Source: DAITAZ01 sp036824045
Lineage (GTDB): Bacteria > Pseudomonadota > Gammaproteobacteria > Burkholderiales > Rhodocyclaceae
DNA length: 64,000 bases
Direction: 5' to 3'
Assembly: GCA_036824045.1 (NCBI GenBank)
Contig: DAITAZ010000004.1
Coordinates: 62,001-126,000 of the forward strand
Part shown: one piece after another, positions 44,274 to 55,523 of the stretch
Position numbering within the stretch: position 1 is the first letter of the stretch
Layout of the letters: every line of letters starts with the position of its first letter
Program-made: the position numbers and the translations under genes
The notes under the pieces: model-generated
The model's input: the letters and a program-made list of their open reading frames with translations, nothing else
The model's database searches: none
Told to the model about the DNA's origin: nothing

Positions 44274-45131
44274 GTGGTTGGGGCGGCGATGGAGGGGGTG
44301 TCTGACATGGTTTCTGCCGGGGGGCACGGTCTGTCCGGGCTGAGTGCCGCCGTGGTCTTGTATCGCCCCGATTTGGCCCTGCTCAGGCAATGTTTGCTGG
44401 CCCTTCAGGCGGCGTGCGTCCAGGCGGGGACGGGGGTTACGCTGTGTCTGGTGGACAATAGCGAGACCGGGATGTCGGTGGCGGACAGGGCCTGGTTCGA
44501 CGAGGTTGGCTTGGCAGTGGCGTGGCAGGCGGGGCACGGCAATGTCGGTTTTGGCCGTGGCCACAATCTCGCCATTGCCCGGGCGGAAAGCGAGTTCCAC
44601 CTCGTCCTCAATCCCGACCTTGAATTGGAGCCGGAGGCGTTGGTCCATGCGCTTGCATTCATGCGCGCCCACCCCGAGGCCGCGCTGGTGGTGGGCGATG
44701 GTTTCAACGATGCGGGGCAGCGCGAGTACCTGTGCAAGCGCTATCCCACGGTGTTCGACCTGTTCTTGCGGGGATTCGCGCCCCGGGCGATAAAGGCGCG
44801 CTTCCGGGCGCGGCTGGATCGCTATGAGATGCGCGACGTGATCGGCCAGGGCCAGGTGGTGTGGGACCCGCCCATCGTGAGTGGCTGTTTCATGCTGTTC
44901 CGCACCGAGGTGTTGCGACGGCTGGGGGGCTTTGACCCGTCCTTCTTTTTGTACTTCGAGGATTTCGATCTTTCCATCCGGGCTCGGGGGGTGGGGCGGG
45001 TGGCTTATGTGCCGGCCGTGCGCTTTGTGCACCATGGGGGCTATGCCGCGAAGAAAGGTCTCAAGCACATCCGTTTCTTCTGTGTGTCGGCGGCGCGCTT
45101 TTTCAGCAAGCACGGCTGGCGTTGGTGGTGA
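44274..45131 (+). CDS. Family 2 glycosyltransferase, rhamnosyltransferase-like
   Basis: A 285-residue GT2 enzyme. Seen: LSAAVVLYRPDLALLRQCLLAL, LVDNSETG, GHGNVGFGRGHNLAI, the DxD-like LNPDLELEPEAL, and the FDPSFFLYFEDFDLSIRARGVGRVAYVPAVRFVHHGG segment characteristic of bacterial rhamnosyltransferases of the WbbL/RfbF type. With dTDP-rhamnose made by the rml genes here, rhamnose transfer is a reasonable inference. The GTG at 44274 follows GGAGG with 7-base spacing; ATG at 44289 and 44307 are alternatives. Confidence 0.88.
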   Translation: MVGAAMEGVSDMVSAGGHGLSGLSAAVVLYRPDLALLRQCLLALQAACVQAGTGVTLCLVDNSETGMSVADRAWFDEVGLAVAWQAGHGNVGFGRGHNLAIARAESEFHLVLNPDLELEPEALVHALAFMRAHPEAALVVGDGFNDAGQREYLCKRYPTVFDLFLRGFAPRAIKARFRARLDRYEMRDVIGQGQVVWDPPIVSGCFMLFRTEVLRRLGGFDPSFFLYFEDFDLSIRARGVGRVAYVPAVRFVHHGGYAAKKGLKHIRFFCVSAARFFSKHGWRWW

Positions 45132-45138
45132 GGGCGGG

Positions 45139-46101
45139 ATGGCGCGCTTCGCGGTGACAGGGGCAACCGGCTTTGTCGGGCGGCGGGTCTGTGCTGATCT
45201 GCGGGCGGCGGGGCACGAAGTGTGGGCGCTGGTGCGCCGTCAGGGGAGCGCGCCGGCTGGCACTCGGGAATTGTTGTCCACGGCGGAGGCGTTTGCCGAT
45301 GCCGAAGGCTTGCTGCGGGGGGCGGCCCCGGCCGTGTTGCTGCATCTGGCCGGGCGTGCCCACGTGATGGCCGAGATGCTGTCGGATCCTTTGCCGGCTT
45401 ATCGACGCGCAAATCGGGATAGCACGGAAAATCTGGCCCTCGCGGCGGCTGCGGCAGGCGTGCGGCGCATGGTGTTCGTGAGCTCGGTCAAGGTTCTGGG
45501 GGAAGGCGGCGGCGCACCCTATACGGCAGCCAGCGAGGCCGCGCCGGACGACCCGTACGGGATATCGAAGTGGGAGGGGGAGCAGGCGCTGTGGTCAGTG
45601 GCGGCCCGGACTGGCCTGGAGGGTGTCGTGCTTCGCCCCCCCCTGGTTTATGGACCGGGCGTGAGGGCCAATTTTCTCCGCTTGCTGCGTTTGGCGGATT
45701 CGGCCTGGCCACTTCCGCTCGGAGCTCCGAGCGGGGGGCGCAGCATGATCCATGTGGGCAATCTGGCGCATGCCCTGCTGTGTGCCGGCACCCATCCGGC
45801 GGCGGCGGGCGGTACTTTTCTCGTGAGTGATGGCCCGGCTTTGGACACTGGCCGCTGGGTGGCGCGTGTGCGCCGCCTGCTGGGCCGGCCGGAGCGTTTG
45901 GTGGCGGTGCCGACCGCGTGGCTGACAGCCATTGCGAATCTGCTGGGGCAGCGGGCGCTGGCAGTCCGGCTGTTTGCCCCTCTGGAGGTGGACGATGCTG
46001 CCATCCGGCAGCAACTGGGCTGGCAGCCGCCATTTACGCTGGACACGGCCTTGGCGGAGACCCTGGCCTGGTATCGGGAAAAGGCGGTCGCGCGGGGGTG
46101 A
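45139..46101 (+). CDS. NAD-dependent epimerase/dehydratase, WbpV-like UDP-HexNAc C4 reductase
   Basis: A 320-residue short-chain dehydrogenase. Seen: VTGATGFVGRRV (6-17), LHLAGRAHVM (68-77), FVSSVKVLGEG and catalytic Tyr140/Lys144 in YGISK. AGRAHVM and VSSVKVLGE are features of WbpV/WbpK-type enzymes, which reduce UDP-2-acetamido-2,6-dideoxy-hexos-4-ulose to UDP-QuiNAc or UDP-FucNAc. Its wbpL-like and wbpM-like neighbours make and use this substrate, supporting the role; the C4 stereochemistry is not predictable. It lies 7 bases after the rhamnosyltransferase-like gene. Confidence 0.87.
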   Translation: MARFAVTGATGFVGRRVCADLRAAGHEVWALVRRQGSAPAGTRELLSTAEAFADAEGLLRGAAPAVLLHLAGRAHVMAEMLSDPLPAYRRANRDSTENLALAAAAAGVRRMVFVSSVKVLGEGGGAPYTAASEAAPDDPYGISKWEGEQALWSVAARTGLEGVVLRPPLVYGPGVRANFLRLLRLADSAWPLPLGAPSGGRSMIHVGNLAHALLCAGTHPAAAGGTFLVSDGPALDTGRWVARVRRLLGRPERLVAVPTAWLTAIANLLGQRALAVRLFAPLEVDDAAIRQQLGWQPPFTLDTALAETLAWYREKAVARG

Positions 46102-46196
46102 AGGTGGCAGCGGTCCGCCCGTTTTCCCTTGGGGTCCGCGTTCATGGGGCCGGGATCTTCAGCCGGAACGCGCCGGAAGCCCCGGCGCCTGCGCGG

Positions 46197-46202
46197 TATA
46201 AT
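46197..46202 (+). promoter_or_regulatory. Consensus -10 TATAAT upstream of the wbpL-like gene
   Basis: TATAAT lies 80 bases before the GTG at 46283 in the 181-base gap after the wbpV-like gene. The -35 region is GC-rich and poor. The presumed start point (about 46209) is followed 17 bases later by a strong hairpin. Confidence 0.45.
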
Positions 46203-46225
46203 TCCCCTCCAAAGACCTGAACGTT

Positions 46226-46265
46226 TCGCCGCAGTGCGCCCGGAAAGCCACTGCGGCGATTGCTT
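46226..46265 (+). terminator. Promoter-proximal hairpin, possible attenuator ahead of wbpL/wbpM
   Basis: Perfect 11-base arms TCGCCGCAGTG (46226-46236) and CACTGCGGCGA (46249-46259) with a 12-base loop, followed by TTGCTTTT. It sits between the TATAAT at 46197 and the wbpL-like start at 46283. The T-rich tail is interrupted, so it could terminate transcripts coming from the O-antigen operon, attenuate its own promoter, or stabilise the 5' end. Confidence 0.6.
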
Positions 46266-46282
46266 TTGACTGGACTACCTTC

Positions 46283-47260
46283 GTGCTTGCCTCGCCTGCC
46301 ATCGCCTTTCTGGTATCTGTTGCCGTTCTGGCGGTACTGCTGCGTTCGGGCCTTGCGCACCGGATCGCCATGGATGTGCCGAATCATCGTTCGCTGCATA
46401 GCAACCCGACGCCCCGGGTTGGGGGGTTGGGTATCCTGGCGGGGATTGCAGCGGGTGGTTTGGTGCCGCTGGCAGGTATCGGGTGGGAGACCGTGCTGCT
46501 GCTGGCGGGGGCATTGACGCTGGCCTTGTTGTCCTTCGTCGATGATCGCCGCGGCTTGCCCATCTTGCTGCGCTTTGCGGTACACGGCCTGGCTGCCGCG
46601 GGCGTGGCGTGGGCGTTGGCCGGAGGGTGGTGGGTGGCGCTGGCCGTGTTTCTGACGGTCTGGGCGACCAATCTCTACAACTTCATGGATGGGACGGACG
46701 GCCTGGCGGGCGGCATGGCCTTGTTCGGGTTTGGCGCGTGCGGCATTGCGGCCTGGTTGGCGCAGGACCTGCACTTGGCCGCTCTGTGCCTGGCGATTGC
46801 CGGCGGTGCGGCGGGTTTTCTGGTGTTCAATCTGCCCCCGGCCCGGGTGTTCATGGGGGATGTGGGGTCGATTCCCCTGGGGTTTTTGATGGCAGGCGTG
46901 GGGCTGGCCGGGATTAAGGCGGGGAACTGGCCGCTTTTCTTTCCGCTATTGGTGTTTTCGCCATTCGTGCTGGATGCGACAATAACCCTACTTCGCCGCT
47001 TGCTGCGGGGTGAAAAGATCTGGCAGGCCCACCGGGAGCATTACTACCAGCGGATGATCCGCAGCGGGGTGGGCAAAAGACAGACGTTGCTGGTCTGGTA
47101 TGCGCTGATGCTCGGCTGCTCGGCCTCGGCCCTGTGGGTGCGGTCCGACGGTGTCGATGTTCAGGCCGGGGTGCTGCTTGCGTGGGTGGGGATTTACGCG
47201 GTGCTTGCAATCGCGGTGGATGGCCGCTGGCGTAATCGCCAAGGTGCGGCTGGAGTGTGA
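46283..47260 (+). CDS. Polyprenyl-phosphate HexNAc-1-phosphate transferase (WecA/WbpL-like)
   Basis: A 325-residue, about ten-helix membrane enzyme of the MraY/WecA family. Seen: the start HRIAMDVPNHRSLHSNPTPRVGG (26-48), cytoplasmic DD at 87-88 (FVDDRRG), NFMDGTDGLAGG (133-144), FMGDVGS and the basic loop HREHYYQRM, all catalytic or substrate elements of the family. It transfers HexNAc-1-P, probably QuiNAc- or FucNAc-1-P as for WbpL, to undecaprenyl phosphate, initiating O-antigen. Translation probably starts at GTG 46283 with no clear ribosome-binding site. Confidence 0.9.
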   Translation: MLASPAIAFLVSVAVLAVLLRSGLAHRIAMDVPNHRSLHSNPTPRVGGLGILAGIAAGGLVPLAGIGWETVLLLAGALTLALLSFVDDRRGLPILLRFAVHGLAAAGVAWALAGGWWVALAVFLTVWATNLYNFMDGTDGLAGGMALFGFGACGIAAWLAQDLHLAALCLAIAGGAAGFLVFNLPPARVFMGDVGSIPLGFLMAGVGLAGIKAGNWPLFFPLLVFSPFVLDATITLLRRLLRGEKIWQAHREHYYQRMIRSGVGKRQTLLVWYALMLGCSASALWVRSDGVDVQAGVLLAWVGIYAVLAIAVDGRWRNRQGAAGV

Positions 47261-47285
47261 CCTCACGAGGCTGGACCCTCTTACC

Positions 47286-49178
<1,893 letters not shown>

Positions 49179-49211
49179 TCCGGGGTTCGGAGCGGTCAGA
49201 GGCGGGCAATC

Positions 49212-50039
49212 GTGGCAACTTACGCGATCGGCGACATCCAGGGCTGCCTTGAGGGGCTGACGGCTTTGCTGGGGGCGATCGATTTCGACCCGGAGCAGGA
49301 TCGGTTGTGGGTCGCAGGCGATCTGGTCAACCGTGGCCCCGAATCCCTCGCTGTCCTGCGCCTGCTGCGCGGCCTGGGGGAGCGGGTCAAGGTGGTGCTG
49401 GGTAACCATGACCTGCATCTGCTGATGGTGGCCGCGGGCGCGCGCAGGGCCAACGACTACGACACTTTCCACGATATTCTCGAGGCGCCGGACGGCCCCG
49501 AGCTGATCGAATGGCTGGCGGGCCAGGCGCTGATGTTCCGTGAAGGAGATGTGGTGATGGTCCATGCCGGCCTGTTGCCCGCATGGACGGTCGATGAGTC
49601 CCTGGCGCTGGCGGGCGAGGTCTCGGCAGCCTTGGCGGGGCCGCAGCGGCGGGAGTTCCTGCACAACCTGTACGGCAGCAAGCCGGATCGCTGGTCCCCT
49701 GACTTGAAGGGCTGGGATCGCCTTCGGGTGATCGTGAACGCCATGACCCGCATGCGCTTTTGCAGCCCGGAGGGACGCATGGAGTTCAAGGCCAAGGGGC
49801 GGGTGGATGCGCCCCCTTCCGGCTATCTGCCCTGGTTCCAGGTGCCGGGCCGCCGCAGCCGGGCGTGCACCGTGCTGTTCGGTCATTGGTCCGCGCTCGG
49901 TTATTGGGACCGGGATGGCGTGGTCGGACTCGATACCGGATGTGTGTGGGGCGGCACCCTGACCGCTCTGCGCCTGGAGGACCGGCGGGTGTTTCAGGTG
50001 CGCTGCCGCCAGGTGCTGGTACCGGACGGTAGCGAGTAG
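49212..50039 (+). CDS. apaH: Symmetrical bis(5'-nucleosyl)-tetraphosphatase
   Basis: A 275-residue metallophosphatase hydrolysing Ap4A to two ADP. Seen: YAIGDIQGC (4-12), VAGDLVNRGPES (about 35-46), VVLGNHDLHLL (about 61-71), MVHAGLLPAW (about 117-126) and the late VLFGHWSALGYW and GLDTGCVWGG, the full set of calcineurin-type metal and substrate motifs. The start is GTG at 49212. It is the last plus-strand gene after the O-antigen locus and is convergent with the glycine-zipper lipoprotein gene. Confidence 0.97.
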   Translation: MATYAIGDIQGCLEGLTALLGAIDFDPEQDRLWVAGDLVNRGPESLAVLRLLRGLGERVKVVLGNHDLHLLMVAAGARRANDYDTFHDILEAPDGPELIEWLAGQALMFREGDVVMVHAGLLPAWTVDESLALAGEVSAALAGPQRREFLHNLYGSKPDRWSPDLKGWDRLRVIVNAMTRMRFCSPEGRMEFKAKGRVDAPPSGYLPWFQVPGRRSRACTVLFGHWSALGYWDRDGVVGLDTGCVWGGTLTALRLEDRRVFQVRCRQVLVPDGSE

Positions 50040-50060
50040 GGGGCCGATTCAGGCCGGCGA

Positions 50061-50528
50061 TCAGTGCGTGACCCGGGTTTCGCCCCGGCCGGAAAGAATG
50101 CGCACCCGCTCGCCCGGCACGAAGGCTTCATCCGCAGCTTGCGTGACGGCAATCATCTGGCCGTTGTCCAGTTCCACCGTGATCTCCAGGCCGGTCTGCC
50201 GGGTGCCACCTTCTTCCACCGCCGCTCCTGCGATTCCCCCGGCCACGGCTCCGAGCACGCCGGCGATGATGGACCCCTTGCCCTGACCGACATTGCTGCC
50301 GGCCACGCCACCGATGACAGCCCCCGCCGTGGAGCCGACACTGGACTTGGTGCCCTCGATGCGTACCTGCCGCACGCTGATTACCTTGCCTGTGCGTACG
50401 CTCATTTCGCCCCGGGCTTGGCCCCGGGAGTAATCGCTGCCGCCCAGACCGCTGGCACACCCCCCGAGCAGGAAGGCGGCCAGAACTGCGATCGTCAGGC
50501 AGGGAAGAAGTTTGCGGCAGACATGCAT
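50061..50528 (-). CDS. Glycine-zipper 2TM outer-membrane lipoprotein (SlyB/PcpY-like)
   Basis: A 155-residue lipoprotein. Seen: signal peptide with lipobox LLGGC (Cys24), then GKVISVRQVRIEG and a glycine-zipper pair of hydrophobic segments (about 65-105, AGAVIGGVAGSNVGQGKGSIIAGVLGAVAGGIAG), then a small beta region (LEITVELDNGQMIAVTQ). SlyB-like proteins form outer-membrane rings under stress; here the role is inferred. The ATG at 50528 follows AGGAG. It is 50 bases downstream of the PfkB kinase gene on the same strand. Confidence 0.88.
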   Translation of the reverse strand: MHVCRKLLPCLTIAVLAAFLLGGCASGLGGSDYSRGQARGEMSVRTGKVISVRQVRIEGTKSSVGSTAGAVIGGVAGSNVGQGKGSIIAGVLGAVAGGIAGAAVEEGGTRQTGLEITVELDNGQMIAVTQAADEAFVPGERVRILSGRGETRVTH

Positions 50529-50578
50529 GATGCGCTCCTGAGTATGCGTACGCGACCCGGAGCGCCGAGGGCTCCGGA

Positions 50579-51514
50579 TTACCAGATGGAGTAACCGAAT
50601 GCGGTGGCAAACGCCTCGCCGATTTCCGAGCGGCTGGGGGCGTGGTTCTGTCCCCCACGGCTGGCGATCTTGATGGCACCCATCAGGGAAGCAAGCCGAC
50701 CCGTGGTGGGCCAATCCATCCCGGCGTTGATGCCGTAGAGCAGGCCCGCGCGATAGGCGTCGCCACAGCCGGTGGGATCGACCAGACTATCGGGTTTAAC
50801 GCAGGGGATCTCGATGCGCTGACCGCCGCTATAGACTTCGGAACCGTTGGGGCCAAGCGTCACGACCAGCGCCTTCACCTTGCCTGCCAGGGTTTCCAGG
50901 GATTGGCCCGTCTTGTCGCAGAGCAGTTTTGCCTCGTAGTCGTTGACCGTGCAGTAGTCCGCGAGTTGCAGGAAATTCAGAACCTCGTCGCCGGAGAACA
51001 TGGGCAGGCCCTGGCCCGGATCGAAGATGAAGGGAATGCCGGCTTCGGCAAACTGGGCCGCGTGCTGGAGCATGCCGTCCCGCCCGTCAGGAGAAATGAT
51101 GCCCAGAGTCACCCCGCTGGCATCGCCGACCTTGTTGAGGTGAGAGTAGGTCATGGCGCCCGGGTGGAAGGCGGTGATCTGGTTGTCGTCCATGTCGGTG
51201 GTGATGAAGGCCTGGGCAGTGTAGGCGTCGGGCACTTCGCGGACGTGGGCGCGGCTCAGGCCAAGTTTCTTGAGCCGTTCCAGATAAGGGCTGGCGTCTT
51301 CGCCAACCGTGGCCATGATCAGCGGCTCGCCCCCCAGCAGCGCCAGGTTGTAGGCGATGTTGCCGGCGCAGCCGCCGAACTCGCGCCGCATGTCGGGCAC
51401 CAGGAAGGCGACGTTGAGGATGTGGATCTGGCTGGGGAGAATGTGATTCTTGAACTGATCATGGAAAACCATGATCGTGTCGTAGGCGATGGAGCCGCAG
51501 ATTAGGGTTTTCAT
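50579..51514 (-). CDS. PfkB-family carbohydrate/nucleoside kinase (adenosine kinase-like)
   Basis: A 311-residue ribokinase-fold kinase. Seen: N-terminal LICGSIAYDTIM (4-15), GGCAGNIAYNLALLGG (about 47-62), VVTLGPNGSEVY and the catalytic motif DPTGCGDAYRAGLLYG with the Asp base. The betaproteobacterial orthologue group at this position is usually annotated as adenosine kinase or carbohydrate kinase; the substrate cannot be fixed from sequence. It lies in the minus-strand series after tpx. Confidence 0.9.
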   Translation of the reverse strand: MKTLICGSIAYDTIMVFHDQFKNHILPSQIHILNVAFLVPDMRREFGGCAGNIAYNLALLGGEPLIMATVGEDASPYLERLKKLGLSRAHVREVPDAYTAQAFITTDMDDNQITAFHPGAMTYSHLNKVGDASGVTLGIISPDGRDGMLQHAAQFAEAGIPFIFDPGQGLPMFSGDEVLNFLQLADYCTVNDYEAKLLCDKTGQSLETLAGKVKALVVTLGPNGSEVYSGGQRIEIPCVKPDSLVDPTGCGDAYRAGLLYGINAGMDWPTTGRLASLMGAIKIASRGGQNHAPSRSEIGEAFATAFGYSIW

Positions 51515-51639
51515 AGAGGATAAGCGTTAAGGTTTGCGCGTCTGCGGCACCCGGGACTCAGGTGCCGTCCAGACCGAAATTGTCGGGCTTGGGAGGCGCG
51601 CGGGTCTACGCCTTTTGCCACATCTTCCGGCCGGGAGTG

Positions 51640-52143
51640 TCAGACCAGCGCTGCCAGCGCCGCGGCGTAATCGGGCTCCTGTTTGATCTCGGCCACCCGC
51701 TCGGCGTGCAGCACCCGGTTGTCCCGGTCCAGTACCACGACGGCGCGCGCGGTGAGCCCGGCCAGGGGACCGGAGGAGATGGCGACACCGTAGTCGCGCA
51801 TGAAGTTGCCACCCCGCAGGGTGGAGAGGGAAACGACATTCGCGAGCCCCTCGGTTTCACAGAACCGTTTCATGGCGAAGGGCAGGTCGGCGGAGATGAC
51901 CAGGACGACCGTGTCCGCAAGCTTGCCGGCTTCTTCGTTGAACTTGCGCGTGGAGGTGGCGCAAACAGGAGTGTCCAGGCTTGGAACGATGTTGAGGACT
52001 TTGCGCTTGCCCGCGAATTCACCCAGGGTGACGTCCTTCAGATCCGTGCCGACGAGGCTGAAGCCCGGGGCGATGCTGCCGGTTGCGGGAAACTGCCCAT
52101 CGACGGCGATGGGGTTGCCGCCGAGCGTGACGGTTGTGCTCAT
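51640..52143 (-). CDS. tpx: Thiol peroxidase (2-Cys, Tpx type)
   Basis: A 167-residue atypical 2-Cys peroxiredoxin reducing hydrogen peroxide and lipid hydroperoxides with thioredoxin. Seen: [17 protein letters not shown] with peroxidatic Cys61 and [17 protein letters not shown] with resolving Cys95, the defining Tpx pair. No signal peptide beyond the known Tpx N-terminus, so cytoplasmic (or periplasmic by leaderless routes in some species). AAGGAGAG precedes the ATG at 52143; the frame extends upstream to 52272 without support. Confidence 0.97.
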   Translation of the reverse strand: MSTTVTLGGNPIAVDGQFPATGSIAPGFSLVGTDLKDVTLGEFAGKRKVLNIVPSLDTPVCATSTRKFNEEAGKLADTVVLVISADLPFAMKRFCETEGLANVVSLSTLRGGNFMRDYGVAISSGPLAGLTARAVVVLDRDNRVLHAERVAEIKQEPDYAAALAALV

Positions 52144-52275
52144 GTCTCTCTCCTTATCGTGGGGTTCAACGCCGATCCGGGACCGCCGGATCGCAGGTGC
52201 GTACTCCGGCCCGTTGCATGGGGCGCCTGTCCTGCCCGCGTGAGACCACGCCGACGGGGAGCGCCCCTGCACGGG

Positions 52276-53259
52276 TCAGGGGTAGAAAACGTATAACTTG
52301 TAGCCGACCGCGGCAATCCCCCGAGTTTGAACCCGGAGCTGGACGGCCAGGTCGCCGTTTTCGGGAATGCCCTGATCGGGGCTGGCCTTGGCCGGGAGAT
52401 AGTCGTTGGGGAACAGCACCCGACGGGAGACGGCCTTTTCTTGGGCGTCGGTCAGCGTCAGCTCCAAGGCGGGGTAAGCCTGTGTGAAGGTTGCGCGGTT
52501 CTTCAGGGTGGCGTTGAGCACCAGCGTGTCGAGCGTGCCGGGCTCGGGGTGAAGGTCCGAGGCTTCGATGCTGATCAGGTCCGCCTTGCGCGGGAGCGGG
52601 ATGTCGCAATCGAGTTGCTGGCACATCGCTGTCAGCGCCGGCCGGAGCGCAGGAACGCTGTTGGCGAGTTCGCTGCGGTACCAGTAGGCCAGTTGCGCCG
52701 TGAGCAGGACGGCCAACACGAGGGCGCCTGTCCCCCATACCAGACCCGAGCTTTTGGGGCGCGCAGGCGCATCCGGCACCGCGGGGGTGGCTTCCGGCGG
52801 CGCCTTGACTTGCAGGCTCTCGGGAGCGGGTTCGTCCAGCCGGGGTTCGCCAAAGGCGAGGAACGGGTCGGGTGGCAACGCTGCGGCAGCCGTGGGGGAG
52901 GGCTCGCCGCTGTCATGACCCGGGGGTTCCGGTGGCGTGGGTGGAATGTCCAGCTCCGCCCGGGGAGCGGCCGGAGCTGCCCGCAGGACGTCCTGGGGTG
53001 CCCAGAGATCCGGGGCTTCGGGCGCGCTTGGCGCGGCGGGCTCCTCCAGTGCGGGCGGCGGGTTGTCGGCGCTTCCTCGCCGGGTCAGGCGGGCGAACAG
53101 GTCATTCTGCTGCTCGGTGGCGTTTTCCTCGATCAGCGTGTCCAGGGCATTGAATGCGGTGCCGCAGCGGCCACACCGCACGCGCCCGCTGCGCTGCTTG
53201 AGTTGCTCGGTGCGGACCCGGAAGACGGTCTCGCATGCGGGGCAGCGGGTCAGGATCAT
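52276..53259 (-). CDS. Zinc-ribbon DUF3426 membrane protein
   Basis: A 327-residue protein. Residues 1-38 form a MJ0042-type zinc ribbon with two CxxC knuckles (CPACETVFRV and VRCGRCGTAF), followed by a long Pro/Ala/Glu-rich segment (about 55-175), one transmembrane helix (about 178-197) and a periplasmic beta-rich DUF3426 domain (about 230-327, LVLNATLKNRATFTQAYPALELTLTD). Function is unknown. It overlaps prmA by ATGA, and this pairing is common in betaproteobacteria. The ATG at 53259 gives the zinc ribbon near the N-terminus. Confidence 0.88.
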   Translation of the reverse strand: MILTRCPACETVFRVRTEQLKQRSGRVRCGRCGTAFNALDTLIEENATEQQNDLFARLTRRGSADNPPPALEEPAAPSAPEAPDLWAPQDVLRAAPAAPRAELDIPPTPPEPPGHDSGEPSPTAAAALPPDPFLAFGEPRLDEPAPESLQVKAPPEATPAVPDAPARPKSSGLVWGTGALVLAVLLTAQLAYWYRSELANSVPALRPALTAMCQQLDCDIPLPRKADLISIEASDLHPEPGTLDTLVLNATLKNRATFTQAYPALELTLTDAQEKAVSRRVLFPNDYLPAKASPDQGIPENGDLAVQLRVQTRGIAAVGYKLYVFYP

Positions 53260-54140
53260 GACCGGATGCCCTCGAGCAGCACCCATCCGTCCCGGGTGGC
53301 CGCCTCCCGAAGCGCGATGAAGGGGGCGTAAGCCTCCCGAACCTTGTCCACCTGGCTGTCGAGAATGCCGGTAAGCGCCAGGCGACCGCCCGGGGCGATG
53401 CGGCTGGCGAGCAGTGGGGCGAGTACGCAGAGCGGGTTGGTCAGGATGTTGGCGACCACCAGATCGAACTGCTCATCAAGTGCTTCGCTCGAGTGGCGTA
53501 CCGTAAGTGCTACACCGTTGCGGTGTGCGTTGTCGGCCGCGGCTTCCAGCGCCTTCTCGTCGATATCCACGCCGGTGACCGTGCCGGCGCCCAGCCTGGC
53601 CGCAGCGATGGCCAGGATGCCCGAGCCGCAGCCATAGTCGAGCACCGTTTGCCCGGGGCGGACCTGTTCGCTCAACCAGTTGAGGCAGAGGTGAGTGGTG
53701 GGATGGCTGCCGGTGCCAAACGCCATGCCCGGGTCCAGTTCGATATTGATTGCGTCGCCTACGGGCGCCTCATGCCAGGAGGGGACGATCCACAGCTTGT
53801 CGGTGATGCGGATGGGTTCGAACTGGCTCTGGGTGAGTTGAACCCAGTTTTCCTCCGCGACTTCCCGCACCGTGGTGGCCGGCTCGCCCAGCCCGATGGT
53901 GGCAGTGGCGCTGGCGACAGCCGCGTGCCAGTCCGCGTCCGCTTCGAACAGCGCCACCACGTGGCAGGCTTGCCAGAGGGCTGCGGGAGCATAGCCGGGC
54001 TCGCCGAACTGGGGTTGCTCCCGTTCGGTGCCGGCGTCCGCGTCTTCGATCGACACGGAGAGCGCGCCCGCTTCCATCAGGGCGTCGCTCAAGGCTTCGG
54101 CGTGCTGTGCATCCGAAGCGACGGAAACGGAAAGCCACAT
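53256..54140 (-). CDS. prmA: Ribosomal protein L11 methyltransferase
   Basis: A 294-residue methyltransferase that trimethylates ribosomal protein L11. Seen: an N-terminal substrate-recognition domain (WLSVSVASDAQHAEALSDALM), the linker IDPGMAFGTGSHPTTHLCL version with ELDPGMAFGTGSHPTT (about 141-156), the SAM loop VLDYGCGSGILAIAA and VVANILTNPL, all diagnostic of PrmA. It lies 18 bases after accC on the same strand, the usual betaproteobacterial order, and overlaps the DUF3426 gene. Confidence 0.96.
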   Translation of the reverse strand: MWLSVSVASDAQHAEALSDALMEAGALSVSIEDADAGTEREQPQFGEPGYAPAALWQACHVVALFEADADWHAAVASATATIGLGEPATTVREVAEENWVQLTQSQFEPIRITDKLWIVPSWHEAPVGDAINIELDPGMAFGTGSHPTTHLCLNWLSEQVRPGQTVLDYGCGSGILAIAAARLGAGTVTGVDIDEKALEAAADNAHRNGVALTVRHSSEALDEQFDLVVANILTNPLCVLAPLLASRIAPGGRLALTGILDSQVDKVREAYAPFIALREAATRDGWVLLEGIRS

Positions 54141-54158
54141 GGGTGGGGCTGCTCCCGG

Positions 54159-55523
54159 CTATTTGTTCTGGTTGACTTCAGCCTTGGCCGCCAGCTTGTG
54201 TTCGAGATAGTGAATGCTGGTGCCGCCTTCGATGAAGCGGGCGTCCGTCATCAGTTCCTGATGCAGCGCAATGTTGGTCTTGATGCCGTCCACGGCCATC
54301 TCGGACAGGGCAATCCGCATCCGCCGGATTGCTTGCTCGCGGGTATCGCCGTAGGCAATCAGCTTCCCGATCATCGAGTCGTAATGTTGCGGCACGGTAT
54401 AACCGTTGTAAACATGCGAATCAACACGGATGCCGGGACCACCCGGTGTGTGCCAGTTGGTGATGCGGCCCGGGCAGGGGGTGAACTTGAAGGGGTCTTC
54501 GGCATTGATGCGGCATTCAATGGCGTGCCCCTTGAGTTGCACGTCCCGTTGCCGGAACCAGAGCTTCTCTCCGGTTGCGATCCGGATCTGCGCCTGAACG
54601 ATATCGATACCGGTGATGAGCTCGGTCACCGGGTGTTCCACCTGTACCCGGGTGTTCATCTCGATGAAGTAGAACTCCCCGTCTTCGTAAAGGAACTCGA
54701 AGGTTCCGGCGCCCACGTAGCCGATCTTGCGGCAGGCATCCGCGCAGCGTTCGCCGATGCGGGCGATATGGCGGGGCGCGATATGAGGGGCGGGGGCTTC
54801 CTCGATCACCTTCTGGTGTCGGCGCTGCATGGAGCAGTCCCGCTCGCCCAGGTAGACCGCGTTCCGATGGGTGTCGGCGAGCACCTGGATTTCCACGTGG
54901 CGCGGATTTTCCAGGAATTTCTCCATGTAAACCGTCGGATTGCCAAACGCCGCCTGGGCTTCGGTGCGCGTGGTCGTGACCGCGTTGAGCAGAGCCCCTT
55001 CCGTATGCACAACCCGCATGCCCCGTCCGCCGCCGCCGCCGGCGGCCTTGATGATCACCGGGTAGCCGATGGAGCGGGCCATGCGCACGATATCCTTCGG
55101 GTCGTCGGGCAGAGCGCCTTCCGAGCCCGGTACGCAGGGTACGCCTGCGGCTTTCATAGCGTCCTTGGCGCTGACCTTGTCCCCCATCAGGCGGATGGTG
55201 TCGGGTCGGGGGCCGATGAAGACGAAGCCGCTTTTCTCCACCCGTTCAGCGAAGTCAGCGTTCTCCGACAGGAATCCGTAGCCCGGGTGGATGGCTTCGG
55301 CGTCCGTGACTTCCGCCGCGGAGATGATGGCTGGAATGTTCAGATATGAGGCGCTGGAGGCGGCGGGACCAATACAGACGGACTCATCCGCCAGCTTGAC
55401 GTATTTGGCCTCGGTATCGGCTTCGGAGTGCACGACCACCGTCTTGATGCCCAATTCGCGGCAGGCGCGCTGAATGCGGAGGGCGATTTCCCCCCGGTTG
55501 GCGATCAGAATCTTTTCGAACAT
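54159..55523 (-). CDS. accC: Acetyl-CoA carboxylase, biotin carboxylase subunit
   Basis: A 454-residue ATP-grasp enzyme that carboxylates the biotin on AccB, the first half-reaction of malonyl-CoA synthesis. Seen: [16 protein letters not shown] (2-17), [15 protein letters not shown], the glycine-rich ATP lid [11 protein letters not shown], and [14 protein letters not shown]. Length is standard. The ATG at 55523 begins the conserved N-terminus; the frame extends upstream to 55562. accB lies 106 bases upstream on the same strand, as in most Proteobacteria. Confidence 0.98.
   Translation of the reverse strand: MFEKILIANRGEIALRIQRACRELGIKTVVVHSEADTEAKYVKLADESVCIGPAASSASYLNIPAIISAAEVTDAEAIHPGYGFLSENADFAERVEKSGFVFIGPRPDTIRLMGDKVSAKDAMKAAGVPCVPGSEGALPDDPKDIVRMARSIGYPVIIKAAGGGGGRGMRVVHTEGALLNAVTTTRTEAQAAFGNPTVYMEKFLENPRHVEIQVLADTHRNAVYLGERDCSMQRRHQKVIEEAPAPHIAPRHIARIGERCADACRKIGYVGAGTFEFLYEDGEFYFIEMNTRVQVEHPVTELITGIDIVQAQIRIATGEKLWFRQRDVQLKGHAIECRINAEDPFKFTPCPGRITNWHTPGGPGIRVDSHVYNGYTVPQHYDSMIGKLIAYGDTREQAIRRMRIALSEMAVDGIKTNIALHQELMTDARFIEGGTSIHYLEHKLAAKAEVNQNK

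Noticed and set aside
51546..51566. GGCACC/GGTGCC inverted repeat between pfkB and tpx
   Set aside because: Six-base arms with a 9-base loop and no T run; too weak to call a terminator or operator.
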